This document shows, piece after piece, positions 1-9,305 of a stretch of DNA of 64,000 nt. Origin of the DNA: an uncultured Methanolobus sp. (GTDB lineage Archaea > Halobacteriota > Methanosarcinia > Methanosarcinales > Methanosarcinaceae). Below the pieces are notes generated by a model. That model saw nothing but the letters and a program-made list of their open reading frames with translations. It made no database searches and had not been told where the DNA came from. A program made the position numbers and the translations under genes. How positions within the stretch are numbered: the first letter of the stretch is position 1; each line of letters opens with the position of its first letter. Location of the stretch: the NCBI RefSeq assembly GCF_963667555.1, contig NZ_OY763421.1, positions 513,562 through 577,561 on the forward strand. The letters are read 5' to 3'.

Positions 1-1
1 G

Positions 2-805
2 CTTGACGACCTTGAAGGCGCATCATGTTGTCCTGCTCCGGGAGTGTTCAGGTCTTTTGACAAAACCACCTGGCTGACACTTGCATCCAGAAACATTGCT
101 CTCTCCGAGGAATTGGACGACGACCTGCTCACAATATGCAACGGATGCTACAGCACACTAAAAGAAGCTGAAACCGAACTGAAAAAAGATTCCGGTCTGA
201 AAAAGGAAGTCAATGAAAAACTCTTTGAAACCGGTCATGAGTTCAGAGGCAAGCACGATGTTCGCCATATAATAGAGTATCTCTATCAGGACATTGGTGT
301 TGACGGTATCAGGGAAATGGTTTCCAATCCGCTGGATCTCAGGGTTGCAGTTCACTACGGATGCCACCTTGTACAACCTCTCAAGGAAGCCAGGTCCGAG
401 CTTGTCACAGATGACATCACATTCTTCGATGAACTCGTGGAAGCTACAGGCGCCATGAGTGTTGATTATGGGGATAAGATGATGTGCTGCGGAGCCGGAG
501 GAGGAGCAAGAGCAGCTGTTCAGGATGCAACCCTCCGAATAACCGAGAAGAAGCTCCAGAATATGACTGAAGCACAGGTGGATTGCATCGTTAATGCATG
601 TCCGTTCTGTCATCTCCAGTTCGATACAGGGCAGCAGGACATCAATAAGGACTCCTGCACAAATTATGAGATTCCAGTTCTGCATTACACACAGCTTCTG
701 GGACTTGCTATGGGTTTCTCACCTGAGGAACTCGGAATTGACCTTAACAGCACAGACACTACTGTGTTCGTTCAAAGGATAAAGGAAGGCCTTGTCACTG
801 CCTGA
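2..805 (+). CDS. hdrB: Heterodisulfide reductase subunit B, HdrB (5' end outside window)
   Basis: This is the catalytic subunit of soluble CoB-CoM heterodisulfide reductase, which reduces CoM-S-S-CoB in the cytoplasm. The reading frame is already open at base 2, so the start lies upstream. The visible part begins with the Cys-Cys of the first CCG motif (GASCCPAPG, bases 20-46) and CNGCY, and carries the second CCG set: HYGCH, MMCCGAGGG and NACPFCH. In the family these cysteines hold the noncubane [4Fe-4S] clusters. About 267 residues are visible, against roughly 290-300 usual, so only a short N-terminal piece is missing. HdrA follows after 163 bases; hdrC is expected upstream but is not visible. 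Identity is firm; whether this is the HdrB1 or HdrB2 type cannot be decided here. Confidence 0.93.
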   Translation, partial: LDDLEGASCCPAPGVFRSFDKTTWLTLASRNIALSEELDDDLLTICNGCYSTLKEAETELKKDSGLKKEVNEKLFETGHEFRGKHDVRHIIEYLYQDIGVDGIREMVSNPLDLRVAVHYGCHLVQPLKEARSELVTDDITFFDELVEATGAMSVDYGDKMMCCGAGGGARAAVQDATLRITEKKLQNMTEAQVDCIVNACPFCHLQFDTGQQDINKDSCTNYEIPVLHYTQLLGLAMGFSPEELGIDLNSTDTTVFVQRIKEGLVTA

Positions 806-968
806 ATTTATCCTTGATCTTCTTTACGATTGTAAAAACGGAAAAACGAAACTTAAACCGAAGTTAAAAACGGCACTAAAACGGAATACTGAAAAACAGA
901 AAAACGTACTTTTTACTTTTATTTTTAATCGGCGATAGTCTACGCCATAAAAAAGTGGGTGATGTAAT
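806..968 (+). promoter_or_regulatory. A-rich hdrB-hdrA intercistronic region with AAAACG repeats
   Basis: The spacer holds several copies of an AAAACG/AAAACGG motif between about 830 and 907. A T-rich stretch (909-928) and a small GGCG...CGCC hairpin (931-946) follow. The GGGTGA ribosome binding site for hdrA lies at 957-962. The spacer is long for an operon and may be a processing or partial termination site, or hold a second promoter; that role is inference. Confidence 0.4.
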
Positions 969-2960
969 TTGGCTCAGAGTGAAATAAATAATGATACTAA
1001 AAACACGGATGAAATGGACGAACCAAGAATTGGTGTCTTCATCTGTGAATGCGGAGTAAACATAGGAGGTGTCATTGACTGTCAGGCAGTTGCAGATTAT
1101 GCAGGCACACTTCCGGATGTTATACGCTCCTCGGTTAACAAATACACCTGCAGTGACTCCGGTCAGTCCGAGATCAAGCAGGCGATCAAAGATAATAATC
1201 TCAACCGTGTGCTGGTTGCAGCATGTACACCAAAAACACACGAACCGATATTCAGGGCCTGCGTGGAAGAAGCAGGACTTAACCCTTACCTTTTTGAGTT
1301 CGTGAACATCAGGGAACACTGCAGCTGGATACACATGCAGGAAAAGGAAGAAGCAACTGAGAAAGCATGCGAACTTGTACGCATGGGTGTTTCCAGGGCT
1401 TCAAAGCTTGAACCTCTTGAGTCCAATGAGGTTCCTGTAACAGATACAGCACTTGTAATCGGTGCCGGGGTTGCAGGTATGCAGTCAGCTCTTGACATTG
1501 CTGATATGGGTTACAAGGTCTACCTTGTTGAAAAGAATCCATCCATCGGCGGAAAGATGGCACAGCTTGACAAGACCTTCCCGACAAATGATTGTAGTAT
1601 CTGTATTCTTGGTCCGAAAATGGTAGAGGTTGCAAGGAATAAAAATATCGAGCTCATGACCTATTCCGAAGTAGAGGAAGTTGATGGTTATGTTGGTAAC
1701 TTCAAGGTAAAGGTCAGGCACAAGGCACGTTATGTTGATACTAATACATGTACAGGCTGTGGACTCTGTGTCCAGAAATGTCCGGTTGAAGTTCCGAACA
1801 CCGAGTTCAATGAGGGAATAGGGACACGAAAAGCGATCTATGTTCCGTTCCCACAGGCTGTTCCACTCCGAGCTGTTGTTGACAGGTCAGTATGTATCGA
1901 CTGTGGTGCCTGTTCCAGAGCATGCAGCAGTAATTCTGTTATAATGGAACAGGAAGACACATTCTCTGAACTTGATATTGGAGTCATAGTTGTCACAGCA
2001 GGTTTTGATGTCTATGACCCTGAGCCAACCCATGATTTCGGCTACGGACTTTATGATAATGTAATTACAGGCATGGAACTCGAACGTTTGATCAATGCCA
2101 GCGGACCTACAATGGGTAAGGTTGTCAGACCAAGCGATGTAAAACCACCAAAGAAGGTCGGTTTTATCCAGTGTGTAGGAAGCAGAGACAAGAAACGCAA
2201 CAGATATTGTTCCAGTTTCTGCTGCATGTATGCCCTCAAGGATGCCCAGCTTATCCGGGAGAAATACCCGAATTCTGAAGTCTACATCATGTATATGGAC
2301 ATGAGAACTCCGTTCAGGAATTACGAGGAATTCTACGACAGGGCAAGGGACATGGGAATCCGCTTTATCAGGGGTAAACCAGGAAAGGTCACAGAGAATG
2401 AGGATAATGGTCTGAAGGTCCGTGTTGAAGACACTCTTACCAACGATATCATCAACCTTGACCTTGACCTGCTGGTTCTCAGTGTCGGTGCTGTTTCAAG
2501 TGAAAGCACTGAACGTATCAGGCAGATCCTTAAAGTAAGCAGGGCTGCTGATGGTTTCCTGATGGAAGCACATCCAAAGCTCAAGCCGGTAGACACAACA
2601 CTGGATGGTATTTTCATAGGCGGTGTCAGCCAGGGGCCAAAGGACATCCCGTATTCAGTTTCACAGGGCAGCGCATGCGCTGCCCGTGCATCACGCTATC
2701 TGGCACAGGGTAAGGCGATCACTGAAGGAATCACCGTTGAAGTGAATCATGACATCTGCGTAGCATGTGGAATTTGTGTGCCCATGTGTCCTTTCCAGGC
2801 ACTTTCAATCGAAGATGGAAAACTGAATATCATCAAAGCACTCTGCAAAGGCTGTGGAACATGTGCAGTAGCCTGTCCAACCGGTGCATTGCAGCAGAAT
2901 CATTTCAGGAATGACCAGCTTCTGGCACAGGTAAAGAATGTATTCACCTTTGAGGAGTAA
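969..2960 (+). CDS. hdrA: Heterodisulfide reductase subunit A, HdrA
   Basis: This FAD/iron-sulfur subunit is the electron-bifurcating core of soluble Hdr complexes. At 663 residues it matches the usual HdrA length. It has the N-terminal CECGVNIGG motif (residues 27-34), an FAD GAGVAG dinucleotide-binding fold near residue 163, the TNDCSIC segment, and four ferredoxin-type motifs near residues 260 ([12 protein letters not shown]), 309 ([11 protein letters not shown]), 596 ([12 protein letters not shown]) and 626 ([12 protein letters not shown]). A TTG start is chosen because GGGTGA lies six bases upstream (957-962); an in-frame ATG at about 1014 would lose only the acidic leader. The stop overlaps the ATG of mvhD by one base, so the genes are translationally linked. 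It is not fused to MvhD, unlike the second HdrA gene at 9302-11656. Confidence 0.95.
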   Translation: MAQSEINNDTKNTDEMDEPRIGVFICECGVNIGGVIDCQAVADYAGTLPDVIRSSVNKYTCSDSGQSEIKQAIKDNNLNRVLVAACTPKTHEPIFRACVEEAGLNPYLFEFVNIREHCSWIHMQEKEEATEKACELVRMGVSRASKLEPLESNEVPVTDTALVIGAGVAGMQSALDIADMGYKVYLVEKNPSIGGKMAQLDKTFPTNDCSICILGPKMVEVARNKNIELMTYSEVEEVDGYVGNFKVKVRHKARYVDTNTCTGCGLCVQKCPVEVPNTEFNEGIGTRKAIYVPFPQAVPLRAVVDRSVCIDCGACSRACSSNSVIMEQEDTFSELDIGVIVVTAGFDVYDPEPTHDFGYGLYDNVITGMELERLINASGPTMGKVVRPSDVKPPKKVGFIQCVGSRDKKRNRYCSSFCCMYALKDAQLIREKYPNSEVYIMYMDMRTPFRNYEEFYDRARDMGIRFIRGKPGKVTENEDNGLKVRVEDTLTNDIINLDLDLLVLSVGAVSSESTERIRQILKVSRAADGFLMEAHPKLKPVDTTLDGIFIGGVSQGPKDIPYSVSQGSACAARASRYLAQGKAITEGITVEVNHDICVACGICVPMCPFQALSIEDGKLNIIKALCKGCGTCAVACPTGALQQNHFRNDQLLAQVKNVFTFEE

Positions 2961-3412
2961 TGAAAATGACAGAGAAAGAATCAGGACAAAAGGGGCAATG
3001 GGAACCAAAGATTGTCGCATTCTGTTGTAACTGGTGTAGTTACGGTGGAGCTGACACAGCAGGTATGGGAAGATTCCAGCAGCCTGCATCCCTGAGGATC
3101 ATTCGTGTCATGTGTTCCGGAAGAATTGACCCTTTGCACGTGTTCAATGCATTCCTCGAAGGTGCGGATGCAGTTCTTGTAACAGGATGCCACCTTGGTG
3201 ATTGTCATTATGTAAATGGTAATTACAAAACTCAGGTCAGATATGATTTCATGGAAGACATGGTAAAGGAACTTGGTCTTGAACCTGAAAGACTTCATCT
3301 GAGCTGGATAAGTGCCAGTGAAGGTGAAAAGTTCGCAAACTTTGTCAGGGAAGTAACAGAACAGGTCAGAAAACTGGGCCCAAGCCCGCTTAAACCAGAA
3401 GGAGTGAACTGA
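2960..3412 (+). CDS. mvhD: MvhD-type [2Fe-2S] electron-transfer subunit
   Basis: A 150-residue homologue of the delta subunit of F420-nonreducing hydrogenase. It passes electrons between HdrA and an electron-donating module. The cysteine signature is intact: [11 protein letters not shown] near residues 20-30, MCSGR near 51, and CHLGDCH near 75. The C-terminal [12 protein letters not shown] block is typical of the family. No hydrogenase large or small subunit is nearby; instead an FdhB-like gene follows two bases after the stop. This suggests F420 or another donor feeds the complex rather than hydrogen. The start ATG overlaps the last base of hdrA. Confidence 0.93.
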   Translation: MKMTEKESGQKGQWEPKIVAFCCNWCSYGGADTAGMGRFQQPASLRIIRVMCSGRIDPLHVFNAFLEGADAVLVTGCHLGDCHYVNGNYKTQVRYDFMEDMVKELGLEPERLHLSWISASEGEKFANFVREVTEQVRKLGPSPLKPEGVN

Positions 3413-3413
3413 A

Positions 3414-4565
3414 ATGGTCGAAGTAGGAGACAAAGTAATAGGTTATTCAACCGACCTTGGAGTTCGCAACAAAGGAGCTTCCGGTGGTCTTGTTACAGCA
3501 ATTCTTGCAGCAGCTCTTGAAAAGGGACTTGTGGAAGAAGTTGTTGTGCTCAAACACATCAATGAGTATGAGGCAATACCAATAATCACCAGCGATGTTG
3601 AAGATGTACTTGCATCCGCAGGCAGTATGCACACTGTTCCTGTGAACCTTGCAAAGTATGCTGTCGGCAAGAATGTTGCCATGCCTGGAAAACCCTGTGA
3701 CATCAGGGGTGTTATCGAGCAGGCAAAGCGCAACGAGGTCAATATTGACAACACTTATCTTATTGGCCTGAACTGCGGTGGAACAATGTACCCGGTTCAG
3801 ACCCAGGAGATGCTCATCAACATGTATGATATCGATCCCGAGGATGTCAAAGGTGAGAATATCGAGAAAGGAAATCTCATCTTCAGGACAAAGTCCGGTG
3901 AGGAAAAGGGAATTTCAATTGACGAATTAGAGGAAGCAGGATACGGAAGACGTGTAAGCTGCCGCTACTGTGATGTCAAGATTCCTGTAAATGCTGACCT
4001 TGCCTGTGGAAACTGGGGTGTCATCGGTGAGCTTACAGGAAACGCAACCTTCTGTGAAGTAATGAACGAGAAAGGTGTCCGTCTTCTTGAGAATGCTATA
4101 GAGTCAGGTCACGTAGAGATCGAACCTGCAAGTGAAAAGGCCATAGCAATCAGGGAAAAAGTGAACAATGTCATGCTTTCTATGGGTGAAAAATGGTCTG
4201 AGAATGTATTCACTGAAATTCCTGATGAAGAGCGTACCCAGTATTACATGGAACAGTTTGCAGATTGCATAAACTGCGGAGCCTGTAAGGAAGTCTGCCC
4301 TGCATGTACCTGTGGTGAGGATTCAAAGTGTACAATGTATCACAATCTTGAGGACAATTACAGGATGAGCATGTTCCACATGGTTCGCCTGATGCACCTG
4401 TCAGACAGTTGCATTGGTTGTGGTCAGTGTACCGATGTCTGTCCTGCCGATATTCCGGTAACAACAATATTCAGACGCTTTGCAGACAAGTCACAGAAGA
4501 AGTATAACTACAAGGCCGGAATGACACTTGATAGACCCCCATTCCTGGAGGTGATGCCAAGATGA
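3414..4565 (+). CDS. fdhB: FdhB/FrhB-family F420-linked flavoprotein subunit
   Basis: A 383-residue member of the FrhB/FdhB/FpoF family, which uses FAD and iron-sulfur clusters to exchange electrons with coenzyme F420. The N-terminal [10 protein letters not shown] motif and central GNWGVIG segment fit the catalytic domain. The C-terminal part holds two cluster motifs, [14 protein letters not shown] near residue 285 and [16 protein letters not shown] near 334, as in formate dehydrogenase beta subunits. Length matches FdhB rather than the shorter FrhB. It is preceded by mvhD and overlaps the FdhA-like gene by ATGA. A role as the F420 module of an Hdr complex is inferred from context. The symbol reflects family only; formate use is not shown. 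Confidence 0.85.
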   Translation: MVEVGDKVIGYSTDLGVRNKGASGGLVTAILAAALEKGLVEEVVVLKHINEYEAIPIITSDVEDVLASAGSMHTVPVNLAKYAVGKNVAMPGKPCDIRGVIEQAKRNEVNIDNTYLIGLNCGGTMYPVQTQEMLINMYDIDPEDVKGENIEKGNLIFRTKSGEEKGISIDELEEAGYGRRVSCRYCDVKIPVNADLACGNWGVIGELTGNATFCEVMNEKGVRLLENAIESGHVEIEPASEKAIAIREKVNNVMLSMGEKWSENVFTEIPDEERTQYYMEQFADCINCGACKEVCPACTCGEDSKCTMYHNLEDNYRMSMFHMVRLMHLSDSCIGCGQCTDVCPADIPVTTIFRRFADKSQKKYNYKAGMTLDRPPFLEVMPR

Positions 4566-6022
4566 AGGAAATGATATACCAGACGATCTGTCCGGGATGT
4601 GGACTCGGCTGTGGACTTTACATCAGGAAAAATGAAGATGGAAAGTTGAGCATCGACCACATGAAGAGCAGTCCTGTTAATCTGGGAAAACTTTGCAGAT
4701 TCGGAATGAAGCTTCCACATTACTATGCTAAGGAAAACAATGCTGTAAATCTGGTAAATGATTCTGCAGTCGATGCTGAAAATGCTATCAAGGCAGCAGT
4801 TGAGATTTTAAAGGAAGCTGACAGCAGCAGTATTGCTCTGCTATCCGTTGGAAATACTACAAATGAAGAACAGATGGCTTTTACAAAGCTGGCTGCTACA
4901 TTAGGTACTGTCGTTCAGACCGGTGTAAGTTCAGAATGTCAGAATTTGCCGGAGGCATCACTTGCTGAGATTGAAAAGGCAAAAAGGATCGTGCTTTTCG
5001 TTGACCCTTATGTCCAGTATCCTCTAATTGTCAGGAGACTGCTTGCAGCTAAGAAAAATGGTGCCAGCATCGTGGCTGTTGGAACAATGCCGTTGAATCT
5101 GGCTGATGAAGCAGTTGACCTGAAACCAGAGCAGTATGATGAACTGAAACTCGACAGTGAGTCATTGATAATTGCAGACATTCATCCAAATTCAGATGTC
5201 AAACAGGCACAGTATCTTCTTGCTCTTGCTCAGAAGACCGGTGCAAAGATACAGTTCATGAGACCTTTCATGAACAGTTTCGGTACCGGATTTTCAGGAG
5301 AGCAGGAAAGTAAGAAGGTCGGTCTTGCAGAACTACTCGAGGATATTGAGCTTGGAAATATCAGGACACTTGTAACTCTTGAAAGCGACCTTGTGGAGCT
5401 GATGCCAGATAATGAAGCTGCTGTTGAAGCATTGAAGAAGCTCAATAATCTGATCGTTATCAGTTCTAGAAGCAGTCCGATTACTGAGCTTGCAAATGTT
5501 GTGATTGCCACTGAACCTGTTTACAGCAAAGCCGGTACTTTCCTTAATGCTGAAGGAAAGCTTCAGGAAAACAGCGGTACAGGAAAAGCCGGGGTTGATG
5601 CACTTTCATTGCTCAATACCGGTATCGGTGGAAAGGCATTCACCTATGATGAGATGAACTATCTTGTACTGAAAGCAATTGAAGCTAAGAAAGAGAAGCC
5701 GGCAATTGATGCTGAATATACAGCTTCAGAAACTGATGTTTCTTCACCTGAGATTCCGGAAGGTATGTACGAGTTAAAGTACCTCTACAATCCTTTCATG
5801 TGGTTTGATCAAAAGGATGACAATGATTTTGTTCTCCTTAACAGGAACACGGTCAGGAAACTTGGCCTGAAGAAAGGCGGTTATGTGAACCTGAAGAGTG
5901 ACAGAGGCGAGCTTAAGATGAGATTCAGAGTGGAAGCTCTTCCTGACGGTCTTGTGATCACCGCTAAGAAACTTCCTGTAGCTACAGGAACATCAACTAT
6001 CATATCAGTGGAGGGATGCTAA
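4562..6022 (+). CDS. FdhA-like molybdopterin oxidoreductase, short form
   Basis: A 486-residue protein of the molybdopterin oxidoreductase superfamily. It begins with the Fe-S motif CPGCGLGC followed by CRFG about 35 residues later, so one [4Fe-4S] cluster is likely. The middle region is much shorter than in formate dehydrogenase alpha subunits (about 680 residues). The usual Sec/Cys-His active-site pair is not evident; the nearest candidate is SSECQNLPEA around residue 125, with Gln where His is expected. A KAGTFLNAEGKLQ segment and a C-terminal beta-barrel-like domain (about residues 400-486) resemble FdhA, NuoG and FwdB/D. No in-frame TGA was seen. It may be a structural or divergent catalytic partner of the FdhB-like protein. 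The gene overlaps its upstream neighbour by four bases. Confidence 0.7.
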   Translation: MKEMIYQTICPGCGLGCGLYIRKNEDGKLSIDHMKSSPVNLGKLCRFGMKLPHYYAKENNAVNLVNDSAVDAENAIKAAVEILKEADSSSIALLSVGNTTNEEQMAFTKLAATLGTVVQTGVSSECQNLPEASLAEIEKAKRIVLFVDPYVQYPLIVRRLLAAKKNGASIVAVGTMPLNLADEAVDLKPEQYDELKLDSESLIIADIHPNSDVKQAQYLLALAQKTGAKIQFMRPFMNSFGTGFSGEQESKKVGLAELLEDIELGNIRTLVTLESDLVELMPDNEAAVEALKKLNNLIVISSRSSPITELANVVIATEPVYSKAGTFLNAEGKLQENSGTGKAGVDALSLLNTGIGGKAFTYDEMNYLVLKAIEAKKEKPAIDAEYTASETDVSSPEIPEGMYELKYLYNPFMWFDQKDDNDFVLLNRNTVRKLGLKKGGYVNLKSDRGELKMRFRVEALPDGLVITAKKLPVATGTSTIISVEGC

Positions 6023-6207
6023 TGCCGGAACTTGACAGCGAACAGCAGAAACAGTTCATTGAGGAAATGATGACAAAGAACGAACTTAAGGGAGCTTCCA
6101 AAAAGAGGCTCATAAGGTTCCTTGCTGAGAAATACCAGTGGGACCAGCAGAGAGTTCAGTTCAAACTTAAAAGGGCAACACTTGCAGAAAGGTATGCTCA
6201 ATCATAA
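6022..6207 (+). CDS. Small basic protein at the end of the Hdr/Fdh-like operon
   Basis: I do not recognise this 61-residue protein. It is helical and charged with no cysteines: an acidic start (PELDSEQQKQFIEEMM) and then a Lys/Arg-rich C-terminal half. GTGGAGGG lies about six bases before the ATG at 6022, which overlaps the previous stop codon. An upstream in-frame ATG at 6016 is possible but too close to the ribosome binding site. It is last in the operon, just before a terminator, so it may help assembly or regulation of the complex. That role is inferred from position only. Confidence 0.7.
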   Translation: MPELDSEQQKQFIEEMMTKNELKGASKKRLIRFLAEKYQWDQQRVQFKLKRATLAERYAQS

Positions 6208-6238
6208 AACATACATTTTTTTGTACATTAAGAAAAAC

Positions 6239-6269
6239 CCGGATACCTGCTAAGGTATTCGGATTTTTT
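6239..6269 (+). terminator. Terminator of the hdr-mvhD-fdh-like operon
   Basis: A nine-base-pair stem (CCGGATACC with GGTATTCGG, one G-U pair, 6239-6262) is followed by ATTTTTT. It lies 31 bases after the last gene of the operon and before the stop codon of the convergent gene at 6377. Confidence 0.75.
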
Positions 6270-6376
6270 GCATTTATGAATTACAATAACCATCCTGCGA
6301 ATCAAGGCTAAAAAAGTAGCTGAGATGTGGGTATTTGTGATACCTACAAACAATATCAAAAGCAAGATAAAAGAAT

Positions 6377-7192
6377 TCATTCTTTTTCTGAATGAGATGT
6401 TATCAAAACGTCACTTGAAAATGGGTATTTTAGTATAGAATTCTCTTCAGAGTCTATATTTTCATTCAATTTGTACAACAGGTATTTCATATTGAAGTCA
6501 TTGAGGTCAACAATATTCCCTTTGTTACAACATTCTTCATACAAGTTCCATACTTGAATTCTCTCTTCATCTGTCAGTTTTGGATAATATAGGTCATCAA
6601 ATGAATATGCCTGTTGATGTTGCTCGTAATAGACATCAGTATAGTTTATATAAATATACTTTTTAATATAAAGCCTAGCAGACATGTTTTTTAAAGTCTC
6701 GTTACTTTCAATTTCTTCCCGTGCCTCATGCAACAGACGATTACTACCTGTTTCGTAACTCCACTTCGAAGGGTAATCTTCATAAAAATCATCCCATTGA
6801 TGAGGCTGTGTGCCCATATCTCCGATGACAATCAATTCTTCTTTCGTGATATCTCCACGCCATTGAAGGCCACCAAGATATCCACTAACTACAAATGGCT
6901 TTTTTACTTTCACATTATTTCGTACATATTCAATTTCAAAAAAAGTTATTGGCACGCATCCTTGAATGGCATTAACGTGAAAACCATCATTTGAAACAAT
7001 TATCCATTCAAAGTTATTATAATCATCTTTGTAATCGTTAAAAATGAAATGAGGCTGATGGTTTATTTTATCTACTTGTAATTGGTTTTGGGAAATATGA
7101 TATGTATTCACTGCTATTATGACAGCATCTACAGTCAGTAAAAGCATTAAAAAGCTCATTAAAATGTTGTGTCTATCATTTGATTTACTCAT
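6377..7192 (-). CDS. Hypothetical protein with one N-terminal membrane helix
   Basis: I do not recognise this 271-residue protein. A short charged N-terminus (MSKSNDRHN) precedes a hydrophobic helix at about residues 11-32. The remainder is soluble, rich in Asn, Asp and aromatic residues, with no cysteine-rich or nucleotide-binding motif. GGAGG precedes the ATG by about three bases. It starts 22 bases after the HEPN-like gene upstream on the same strand, so the two probably form a transcript. It has low similarity in style to the surrounding energy genes and may be an accessory cargo pair. Confidence 0.7.
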   Translation of the reverse strand: MSKSNDRHNILMSFLMLLLTVDAVIIAVNTYHISQNQLQVDKINHQPHFIFNDYKDDYNNFEWIIVSNDGFHVNAIQGCVPITFFEIEYVRNNVKVKKPFVVSGYLGGLQWRGDITKEELIVIGDMGTQPHQWDDFYEDYPSKWSYETGSNRLLHEAREEIESNETLKNMSARLYIKKYIYINYTDVYYEQHQQAYSFDDLYYPKLTDEERIQVWNLYEECCNKGNIVDLNDFNMKYLLYKLNENIDSEENSILKYPFSSDVLITSHSEKE

Positions 7193-7214
7193 ATTTCCTC
7201 CACAATAGCAGAAT

Positions 7215-7715
7215 TTAGTATTGGATTTTTTTAGATATCAAATCTTGCAGTATCTCTTCAACAATTTCATCCGATATTCCTTTAATACGTCTCCAATCTT
7301 GTAATACTTCCATGAGCTGGGTATCTATTTTCTGAAAACGGTCCGCAATTTCCCTCAATTCATCAATCATACTGAGCTGACCTTCTTCACTCATCATTTG
7401 AATAGCACGGTCCCAGAAATAGTGATGTGTTATCCAATTCCTTTTGTCAAGCACTTCAAACAATTCAGCTTGAAAGTTTTCGTCAATAGCTTTTGATTTT
7501 TGAACTTCATTTAAGAGTGAACCCAGAGTTTTTTTGAAATTATGACCTAATTCATAGTCATACTTTTCACGTGTCATATTTTTAACATCTATATTAAAAA
7601 CCGTCACTAATGATATTGAAATAGTCCTCTCAATGCATTGAGAAAAATAAACAGCAAGACCAAAATGTGCATAAATATCTTTTATTCGGCCTGATTCAGC
7701 ATCTAAAATATCCAT
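7215..7715 (-). CDS. HEPN-like protein
   Basis: A mainly helical protein of about 166 residues. It contains RNWITHHYFW, an Rx4H motif of the kind found in HEPN domains, some of which are RNases in toxin-antitoxin or defence systems. I chose the ATG at 7715 because a TATA-like AATTTTATTTAG lies about 25 bases upstream (near 7738-7749), which would give a leaderless message; a TTG at 7733 gives six more residues. The partner gene downstream encodes a membrane protein. No nucleotidyltransferase (MNT) partner is present. Function is unproven; the family call rests on one motif and overall helical character. Confidence 0.6.
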   Translation of the reverse strand: MDILDAESGRIKDIYAHFGLAVYFSQCIERTISISLVTVFNIDVKNMTREKYDYELGHNFKKTLGSLLNEVQKSKAIDENFQAELFEVLDKRNWITHHYFWDRAIQMMSEEGQLSMIDELREIADRFQKIDTQLMEVLQDWRRIKGISDEIVEEILQDLISKKIQY

Positions 7716-7867
7716 GACTACTTTTAGGAACAATTTCTAAATAAAATTACTCACTTGGTACATATCTATACTTTTCAAAAAGATAATAGCGACAGCTTCA
7801 GTAAAATCTTAAAACCTTACAATCCCGATTTACTTGTTATCCCTGAGAATCATTTATTTGCAGGAGT

Positions 7868-7975
7868 TCTGCAGTACTTTCATCCCAAATACAATATTGT
7901 TTGGGATGATTTTCTGTATAGAATAGTCGAAATGTGCCGCCTTCGGCGGATGGTTACTTTGGTTTTTAGTCCATT
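7868..7975 (-). repeat. MITE-like repeat, copy A (fragment)
   Basis: The best conserved part is GTGCCGCCTTCGGCGGATGG with the following TTACTTTGGTTTT, at about 7936-7970. It matches the core of the longer copies at 52858-53193 and 58883-59220. Weak similarity extends left to about 7868. Neither terminal inverted repeat nor the CCGGCGAAGCCGG hairpin is present, so it is a remnant. Orientation is opposite to the copy at 38348. Confidence 0.65.
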
Positions 7976-8000
7976 CTTGACCAAATAATCCATGAAAAGT

Positions 8001-9305
8001 TCAGCTCAACCTCTTTTTAATTTCATCACTGAGCTTTTCAGGATCTTCCCTTTCAATCATCATTCTAAGTTTAACGTTATCAAGCAATGGCTTTGCTTTT
8101 TCGATGCGCTCTTTTGCAAGCTTGAGCAGTGAACCATCAACCTGTGGAAGTTCAACTTCAACATGCTCTTTGTGAGCTTCAGGCTCAACCTCAAGGGTTC
8201 TGGAAACATCGGGATGTTTTCTCTTTCCGGTAACCATGGACTCTATTGCATCCTTCCACTGTCCTGCCCAGGGAGAATCAGGAACTGGTGTGTGATTCAC
8301 CTTAGTTCTGGAAACCGTCATGACATCCTTGGGACATGCATTGACACAGGCACCACAATAGGTACAGTAGTCTGACTTTGCTGCTATCTTTGCTCCTTCT
8401 TCCGGTACGTACCAGAGATGGGAAGGGCAGACATTAAAGCATCCGTGGCATCCCTGTGGGTCGCATTTGTCAACGTTGACATCGATCAGACTTAGCTCGC
8501 CTTCGAACTGCTTCTTGATATCCACAGCATCATAAGGGCAGACAACCTGACACCATGTGCAGCGTGTGCATTTTTCATCATCTACTGTAACGTTACCTTC
8601 AATCTCAGGAGCTTCGCCTCGTTTCTCACCTTTGACCTTGATGGCATCTTCGGGACAGAGGTCCTGGCAGAGCACGCAGTAATCACATTTATCCTCGTCA
8701 ACCAGAAGCATATCAAATGGCTGAGGGTCAGTTGGAGTTTTCTCCTTTTCAATAAGCAGAAATGCTTCACAGAATTCAGCACAGAGTCCGCAGAAATTAC
8801 ATTTCCCGGTATCGATCTCAATCTCGCCTTCTGCATCTTCCTTGAATGGTGCGATCTCCTCCTTCTTCGGGAACGTGAATTCTACTTCAATGGCTTCCTC
8901 AGGACATGCAGCTTTGCAGAGTGCACATGGAAGGCATTTTTCGTTCATCCTGACATATGAATCGAATGTAGGGAACTCTTCTTTCTCGGGAAGGTCGCCT
9001 TCCTCGGTCATTTTGAAAGCATGAACCGGACAGAAATTAGCACACATTGAACAGAATGTGCATTTCTCAAGGTCCATCATCACAGGCGGTGCATCCAGAC
9101 CTGTGGATATTTCCTGCATGGGTCCGAGTTCCAGGGCTTTGGTCGGGCAGATATCTACACATATCCCACAGCCAACGCATCGTTTGTAATCATAGTCAAG
9201 GAACTTTATGGATTTGCTGCTTATCTGGCGGTAGATGAAATGTGAGCCATCCATATCCATGTCCTTTTCGACACAGAGTGAATTCTCTCTGCACTCTTCG
9301 GTCAT
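8001..9305 (-). CDS. Polyferredoxin with eight [4Fe-4S] motifs
   Basis: A 434-residue protein carrying eight ferredoxin-type cysteine sets, among them CVGCGICVDICP, CTFCSMCANFCP, CLPCALCKAACP, CNFCGLCAEFC, CDYCVLCQDLCP, CTRCTWCQVVCP and CTYCGACVNACP. The seventh set has unusual spacing (CDPQGCHGCFNVCP). The last 110 residues are a helical extension without cysteines. It would act as a cytoplasmic electron wire. Its ATG overlaps the stop of the HdrA-MvhD fusion gene (ATGA), so the two are co-translated, as with the polyferredoxin linked to hdrA in Methanosarcina. FwdF-type polyferredoxin is an alternative label, but no fwd genes adjoin it. Confidence 0.88.
   Translation of the reverse strand: MTEECRENSLCVEKDMDMDGSHFIYRQISSKSIKFLDYDYKRCVGCGICVDICPTKALELGPMQEISTGLDAPPVMMDLEKCTFCSMCANFCPVHAFKMTEEGDLPEKEEFPTFDSYVRMNEKCLPCALCKAACPEEAIEVEFTFPKKEEIAPFKEDAEGEIEIDTGKCNFCGLCAEFCEAFLLIEKEKTPTDPQPFDMLLVDEDKCDYCVLCQDLCPEDAIKVKGEKRGEAPEIEGNVTVDDEKCTRCTWCQVVCPYDAVDIKKQFEGELSLIDVNVDKCDPQGCHGCFNVCPSHLWYVPEEGAKIAAKSDYCTYCGACVNACPKDVMTVSRTKVNHTPVPDSPWAGQWKDAIESMVTGKRKHPDVSRTLEVEPEAHKEHVEVELPQVDGSLLKLAKERIEKAKPLLDNVKLRMMIEREDPEKLSDEIKKRLS

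Noticed and set aside
4562..6022. Selenocysteine or pyrrolysine read-through in the FdhA-like gene
   Set aside because: The gene reads straight through with no internal TGA or TAG, so no recoding needs to be assumed; its short length is not explained by a premature stop.
7755..7988. Plus-strand reading frame of 77 codons
   Set aside because: It runs through the conserved MITE core (near 7936-7970), has no ribosome binding site and no recognisable motif.
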